Of a stretch of DNA of 64,000 nucleotides, positions 61,205 through 64,000 are shown piece by piece. The stretch covers positions 1 through 64,000 of the forward strand of contig DASUYB010000130.1 in NCBI GenBank assembly GCA_036377595.1. The letters are read 5' to 3'. The translations under genes were made by a program, and so were the position numbers. This stretch comes from Longimicrobium sp. Its GTDB lineage: Bacteria > Gemmatimonadota > Gemmatimonadetes > Longimicrobiales > Longimicrobiaceae. The notes beneath the pieces were generated by a model. That model saw nothing but the letters and a program-made list of their open reading frames with translations. It was not told the DNA's origin and did no database searches. The first letter of the stretch is position 1, and each line of letters opens with the position of its first letter.

Positions 61205-62167
61205 ATGGCGACGGAGCTGCTGCCGGAGGTCCTGAGGGGCCGCCCGGACACGGAGATCGCGCGCGACGTGGAATGCCTGCGCACGGGGATCGTCAACTGC
61301 TTCCTCGTCGGCGAGCCGGGCGCGGGCGACCGGGGATGGGTGCTGGTGGACGCGGGAATGATCGGCTTCGCGCACACCATCGCGCGCAAGGCGGAAGCAC
61401 GCTTCGGCATCGAGGCGCGGCCGGCGGCCATCGTGCTGACGCACGCGCATTTCGACCACGTGGGAGGGCTGCGCGAGCTGTCGGAGGCGTGGGACGCGCC
61501 GGTGTACGCGCACACGCTGGAGCTGCCGTACCTCACGGGCCGCTCCTCGTATCCCCCGCCGGACCCCACGGTGGGCGGGGGATTCATGGCGCTCAGCAGC
61601 CCGCTCTTCCCGCGCCGCCCGCTCCATCTCGGTGATCGGGTCCACGCGCTCCCCGAGGACGGCTCGGTGCCGGGGATGCCGGGGTGGCGCTGGCTCTTCA
61701 CCCCCGGCCACACGCCCGGCCACGTCTCCTTCTTCCGCGAGGCCGACGCGGTGCTGCTGGCGGGCGACGCGTTCGTCACCACGAAGCAGGAGTCGCTGCT
61801 GGCGGTGCTGGAGCAGCGCCCGGAGTTGCACGGGCCGCCGTCGTACTTCACGCAGGACTGGGACGCGGCGCGCGGGTCGGTGCAGCGGCTGGCGGAGCTG
61901 CACCCCGAGGTGGCCGCCACGGGGCACGGCCCGCCGATGCGCGGCCGGGTGATGCGCGAGGCGCTGGAGATGCTGGCGGCCAACTTCGAGATGCTGGCCG
62001 TGCCGCGCGACGGCCGCTACGTGCGCGCCCCGGCGCTGGCCGACGAGCGCGGCACCCTCTCCGTGCCGCCGCCCATCTTCCACGCCGCGCCGATCCTGCT
62101 GGGCGCCGGCGCGGCGCTGGCGATCGGCCTCGCGCTGGGCGCCGGCATCCGGCGCCGCCGCGGGTGA
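61205..62167 (+). CDS. MBL-fold metallohydrolase with C-terminal membrane anchor
   Basis: The predicted 320-residue product contains the zinc motif His80-x-His82-x-Asp84-His85 (THAHFDHVGG), a downstream FTPGHTPGHVSFF and LLAGDAFVTTK, and a possible final His in ATGHGPP. The last 30 residues form a membrane helix (AAPILLGAGAALAIGLALGA) with a basic RRRRG end. The family hydrolyses esters, thioesters or lactones; here probably at the membrane. A strong terminator follows. Confidence 0.88.
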   Translation: MATELLPEVLRGRPDTEIARDVECLRTGIVNCFLVGEPGAGDRGWVLVDAGMIGFAHTIARKAEARFGIEARPAAIVLTHAHFDHVGGLRELSEAWDAPVYAHTLELPYLTGRSSYPPPDPTVGGGFMALSSPLFPRRPLHLGDRVHALPEDGSVPGMPGWRWLFTPGHTPGHVSFFREADAVLLAGDAFVTTKQESLLAVLEQRPELHGPPSYFTQDWDAARGSVQRLAELHPEVAATGHGPPMRGRVMREALEMLAANFEMLAVPRDGRYVRAPALADERGTLSVPPPIFHAAPILLGAGAALAIGLALGAGIRRRRG

Positions 62168-62172
62168 AAATG

Positions 62173-62214
62173 CGAAGCGGGCGGGGCGCATCGGCGCCCC
62201 GCCCGCTTCGTTTT
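62173..62214. terminator. Bidirectional terminator
   Basis: A 17-bp perfect stem (CGAAGCGGGCGGGGCGC and complement) with ATCG loop, preceded by AAAA and followed by TTTT. It sits between the convergent MBL and membrane-protein genes. Confidence 0.92.
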
Positions 62215-62247
62215 CGTCGAAATCTGCGGTCAGTGGTGCAGGAGGGA

Positions 62248-62523
62248 TCAGATGCGGGGCGCGAACAGCAGGACGAGCACCATCCAGGTGAGCACGCCCC
62301 CCGCGCGGACCCAGCGCGCGATGTCGGCGGCGCGGCCGAACCGGAAGCGGCGATACGCGATCCAGGTGAGGATCGCTCCCTCGACGCAGGCGAGTGCCAC
62401 GGCCGCGATCAGCAGTGCCGGCTGACGAGACGTAACGACGCGTGCCAGAACGTACAGCATACCGAGAGCCGCCACGCACCCCGCAACCGCGGTACAAAGA
62501 TACGCCTTTCGCTCGTTGGTCAT
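62248..62523 (-). CDS. Small three-helix membrane protein
   Basis: A 91-residue protein starting MTNERKAYLCTAVAG (Met7 of the longer frame). Hydrophobic segments at about 7-28, 36-57 and 71-89 predict three membrane helices. A basic loop RRFRFGRAADIAR lies between the second and third. Family unknown. Confidence 0.7.
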   Translation of the reverse strand: MTNERKAYLCTAVAGCVAALGMLYVLARVVTSRQPALLIAAVALACVEGAILTWIAYRRFRFGRAADIARWVRAGGVLTWMVLVLLFAPRI

Positions 62524-62815
62524 GACTATCCCGTCGATCAAGGTTCAGGAATCGCGAGAGTCGGGGCGCACACGACGATTGATCTGCCGACTTCGTATGT
62601 GCGGGGATAGGTGGAACGGAATCGGACTGCGGGAGGAGTGGCAATCCGACCAAAGGCAGGAGCGAGACTTCCGGGACGAGAAACATACGAAAGAAGTAAA
62701 CAGCGCGCAAGTGTAGATACAACAACATCGTAGCAGGATACTTGGAGGCTGGACATGTTTCTGCCGAGTGCCACATCGACCCGACGGAGACATTCATCAA
62801 TATGAGGTCATCAGC

Positions 62816-63466
62816 TCACCTCCCGCGCGTTACCACTATCAAGTCCGCGCGCGACCGCGGCATCACCTCGTACGCCTGGTCGTATTGGCCGCTGAAGCCG
62901 ATCGCCGTCACGCGCGTGCCGCGGCGGATGGCGGAGAAGTCGAACACGCCGGCGCCCGCGGGGAAGAACACCTGCACGCGGCCGGACCCGTCGTCGATCC
63001 ACAGCTTGTGGCCGTACGGCAGGTCGTTCTGCACCGAATCGACCGCCGTCCCCCGCACCGTCACCAGCCGCCCCTCCGTGCGCTCGCCGACCGCGGAGGT
63101 GCGCACCCGGCGCGGCCGCGGCACCCGTCCGCGCCCGATCCTGCGCACCGCCGTCGGCGCGACGGTCAGCAGGCCGTGGTTGCTCGCCAGCCTCCCCGTC
63201 ACCCGCATCCGCGTGCCCGTGCGCCAGTGGCCGCTACTGTCCGCGACGTAGATGCCGCCGCTCGCATCCTGCATCGCGAACCCCGCGTCGATCACGCCGG
63301 AGGGAACGGTGACGATCCCCTCCACCGTCACGGTCCTGCCGACCGGCAGCGTGCGGGCGCGGGCGATCGTATAGGCGAGCTGCGGCGCCCGCGGCGGCGG
63401 GGACGAAGCGGCGAGCGAGCCGATGGCGACGGCGGCTGCGAAGATGGAGACGAGGCTGCGGCGCAT
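62816..63466 (-). CDS. Secreted OB-fold protein
   Basis: The product is 216 residues with a signal peptide (about 1-20). Two OB-fold-like blocks follow: [20 protein letters not shown] with [18 protein letters not shown], then [20 protein letters not shown] with [14 protein letters not shown]. Such YhcR-type OB domains bind nucleic acids or sugars in exported proteins. It is divergent from hrpB across about 100 nt. The C-terminus is short and basic. Confidence 0.8.
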   Translation of the reverse strand: MRRSLVSIFAAAVAIGSLAASSPPPRAPQLAYTIARARTLPVGRTVTVEGIVTVPSGVIDAGFAMQDASGGIYVADSSGHWRTGTRMRVTGRLASNHGLLTVAPTAVRRIGRGRVPRPRRVRTSAVGERTEGRLVTVRGTAVDSVQNDLPYGHKLWIDDGSGRVQVFFPAGAGVFDFSAIRRGTRVTAIGFSGQYDQAYEVMPRSRADLIVVTRGR

Positions 63467-63568
63467 GGGAATCGTCCGTTCCGGAAGATGGGATGCCGAC
63501 CAACATGCACGCCGCGCCCGCTCGACGCGAGTGGAACGCGCCGCGTCGAGGTGCGATATTGCGCCGCG

Positions 63569-64000
63569 ATGACTCGCCTCCCCCACACCGGACTGCCCAT
63601 CGAGGCCGTGCTCCCCGCCGTGCGCGACGCGCTGCGCGTGGGGACGTCGGCCGTGCTGCAGGCGCCGCCGGGCGCGGGGAAGACCACCGTGGTCCCCCTG
63701 GCGCTGCTGGACGAGCCGTGGCTCGAAGGGCGCCGCATCGTGATGCTGGAGCCGCGCCGCCTGGCCGCGCGCGCCGCCGCGCACCGCATGGCGCAGCTGC
63801 TGGGCGAGCGCGTCGGCGACACCGTCGGCTACCGCATCCGCATGGAGACGCGGGTGGGCCCAGCGACGCGCGTGGAAGTGGTCACCGAGGGCGTGCTGAC
63901 GCGGATGCTGCAGCACGATCCGGCGCTCGAGGGGGTGGGGATCGTCATCTTCGACGAGTTCCACGAGCGCAGCCTGCACGCGGACCTCGGCCTCGCCCTG
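63569..64000 (+). CDS. hrpB: ATP-dependent helicase HrpB, 5' part (runs off the window)
   Basis: The gene is open from ATG 63569 to the window's end (144 codons seen). The N-terminus shows Walker A Lys38 in [13 protein letters not shown] and the DEAH-type box Asp129-Glu-Phe-His132 ([13 protein letters not shown]), with [15 protein letters not shown] (motif Ia) and [10 protein letters not shown] between. This order fits HrpB-type DExH helicases. The rest of the protein lies outside the window. Confidence 0.9.
   Translation, partial: MTRLPHTGLPIEAVLPAVRDALRVGTSAVLQAPPGAGKTTVVPLALLDEPWLEGRRIVMLEPRRLAARAAAHRMAQLLGERVGDTVGYRIRMETRVGPATRVEVVTEGVLTRMLQHDPALEGVGIVIFDEFHERSLHADLGLAL

Overview
The window is high-GC bacterial chromosome, densely coding, from what looks like a Gemmatimonadota (Longimicrobium-like) soil bacterium. 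That assignment is an inference from the gene mix: many secreted, lipoprotein-type and TonB-C proteins, HAF repeats, a di-haem oxidoreductase lipoprotein, M28/M30/M8 proteases, paired TldD/TldE, and abundant intergenic palindromes. No rRNA, CRISPR array, complete insertion sequence or intact prophage was seen. Two tRNA genes (Lys-CTT, Gln-CTG) sit near 42.3 kb.

Layout. 0-7 kb: a secreted S74-chaperone protein, DinB and DUF1330 proteins, a convergent pair of paralogous orphans, a secreted M24 peptidase and a DUF5715 protein. 8-17 kb: di-haem lipoprotein, RDD protein, HAF-repeat lipoprotein, then an APH kinase/methyltransferase pair, an alpha/beta hydrolase and two tandem membrane paralogs. 17-23 kb: TPR protein plus TAP-like hydrolase and small secreted or membrane proteins. 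23-30 kb: a minus-strand block resembling the gamma-glutamyl-polyamine pathway (GS-like ligase, PuuD-like amidohydrolase, aldehyde dehydrogenase) with an SDR and a D-Ala-D-Ala ligase between them. 31-37.4 kb: threonine synthase, a REP-associated transposase with its REP arms, an ECF sigma/anti-sigma pair, and four tandem secreted TonB-C mini-proteins. 37.6-45 kb: FAD oxidoreductase, Tat-signal TldD plus TldE, tRNAs, M28 peptidase. 45-49.3 kb: the most accessory-looking segment, with an ImmA/IrrE-like protein, an AT-rich spacer, an XRE regulator, a divergent zinc-ribbon protein, a membrane coiled-coil protein and a VapC toxin pair. 49-57 kb: M30 peptidase, ArgF, M8-like protease and barrel, ETF-ubiquinone oxidoreductase. 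57-64 kb: RDD protein, cardiolipin synthase, MerR-thioredoxin, MBL hydrolase, OB-fold protein and the 5' part of hrpB.

The strongest signal beyond ordinary genes is repeat structure. (A) Eight palindromes bounded by CTCACGC/GCGTGAG-type ends, every one within about 50 nt after a stop codon, with locus-specific arm sequences that remain complementary. (B) A 181-bp MITE-like element in two inverted copies (7503-7683 and 14062-14242), plus a longer relative and half copies. (C) C/G-tract palindromes inside the polyamine-type gene block. (D) A RAYT transposase flanked by matching REP arms, with a possible solo REP 9 kb away.
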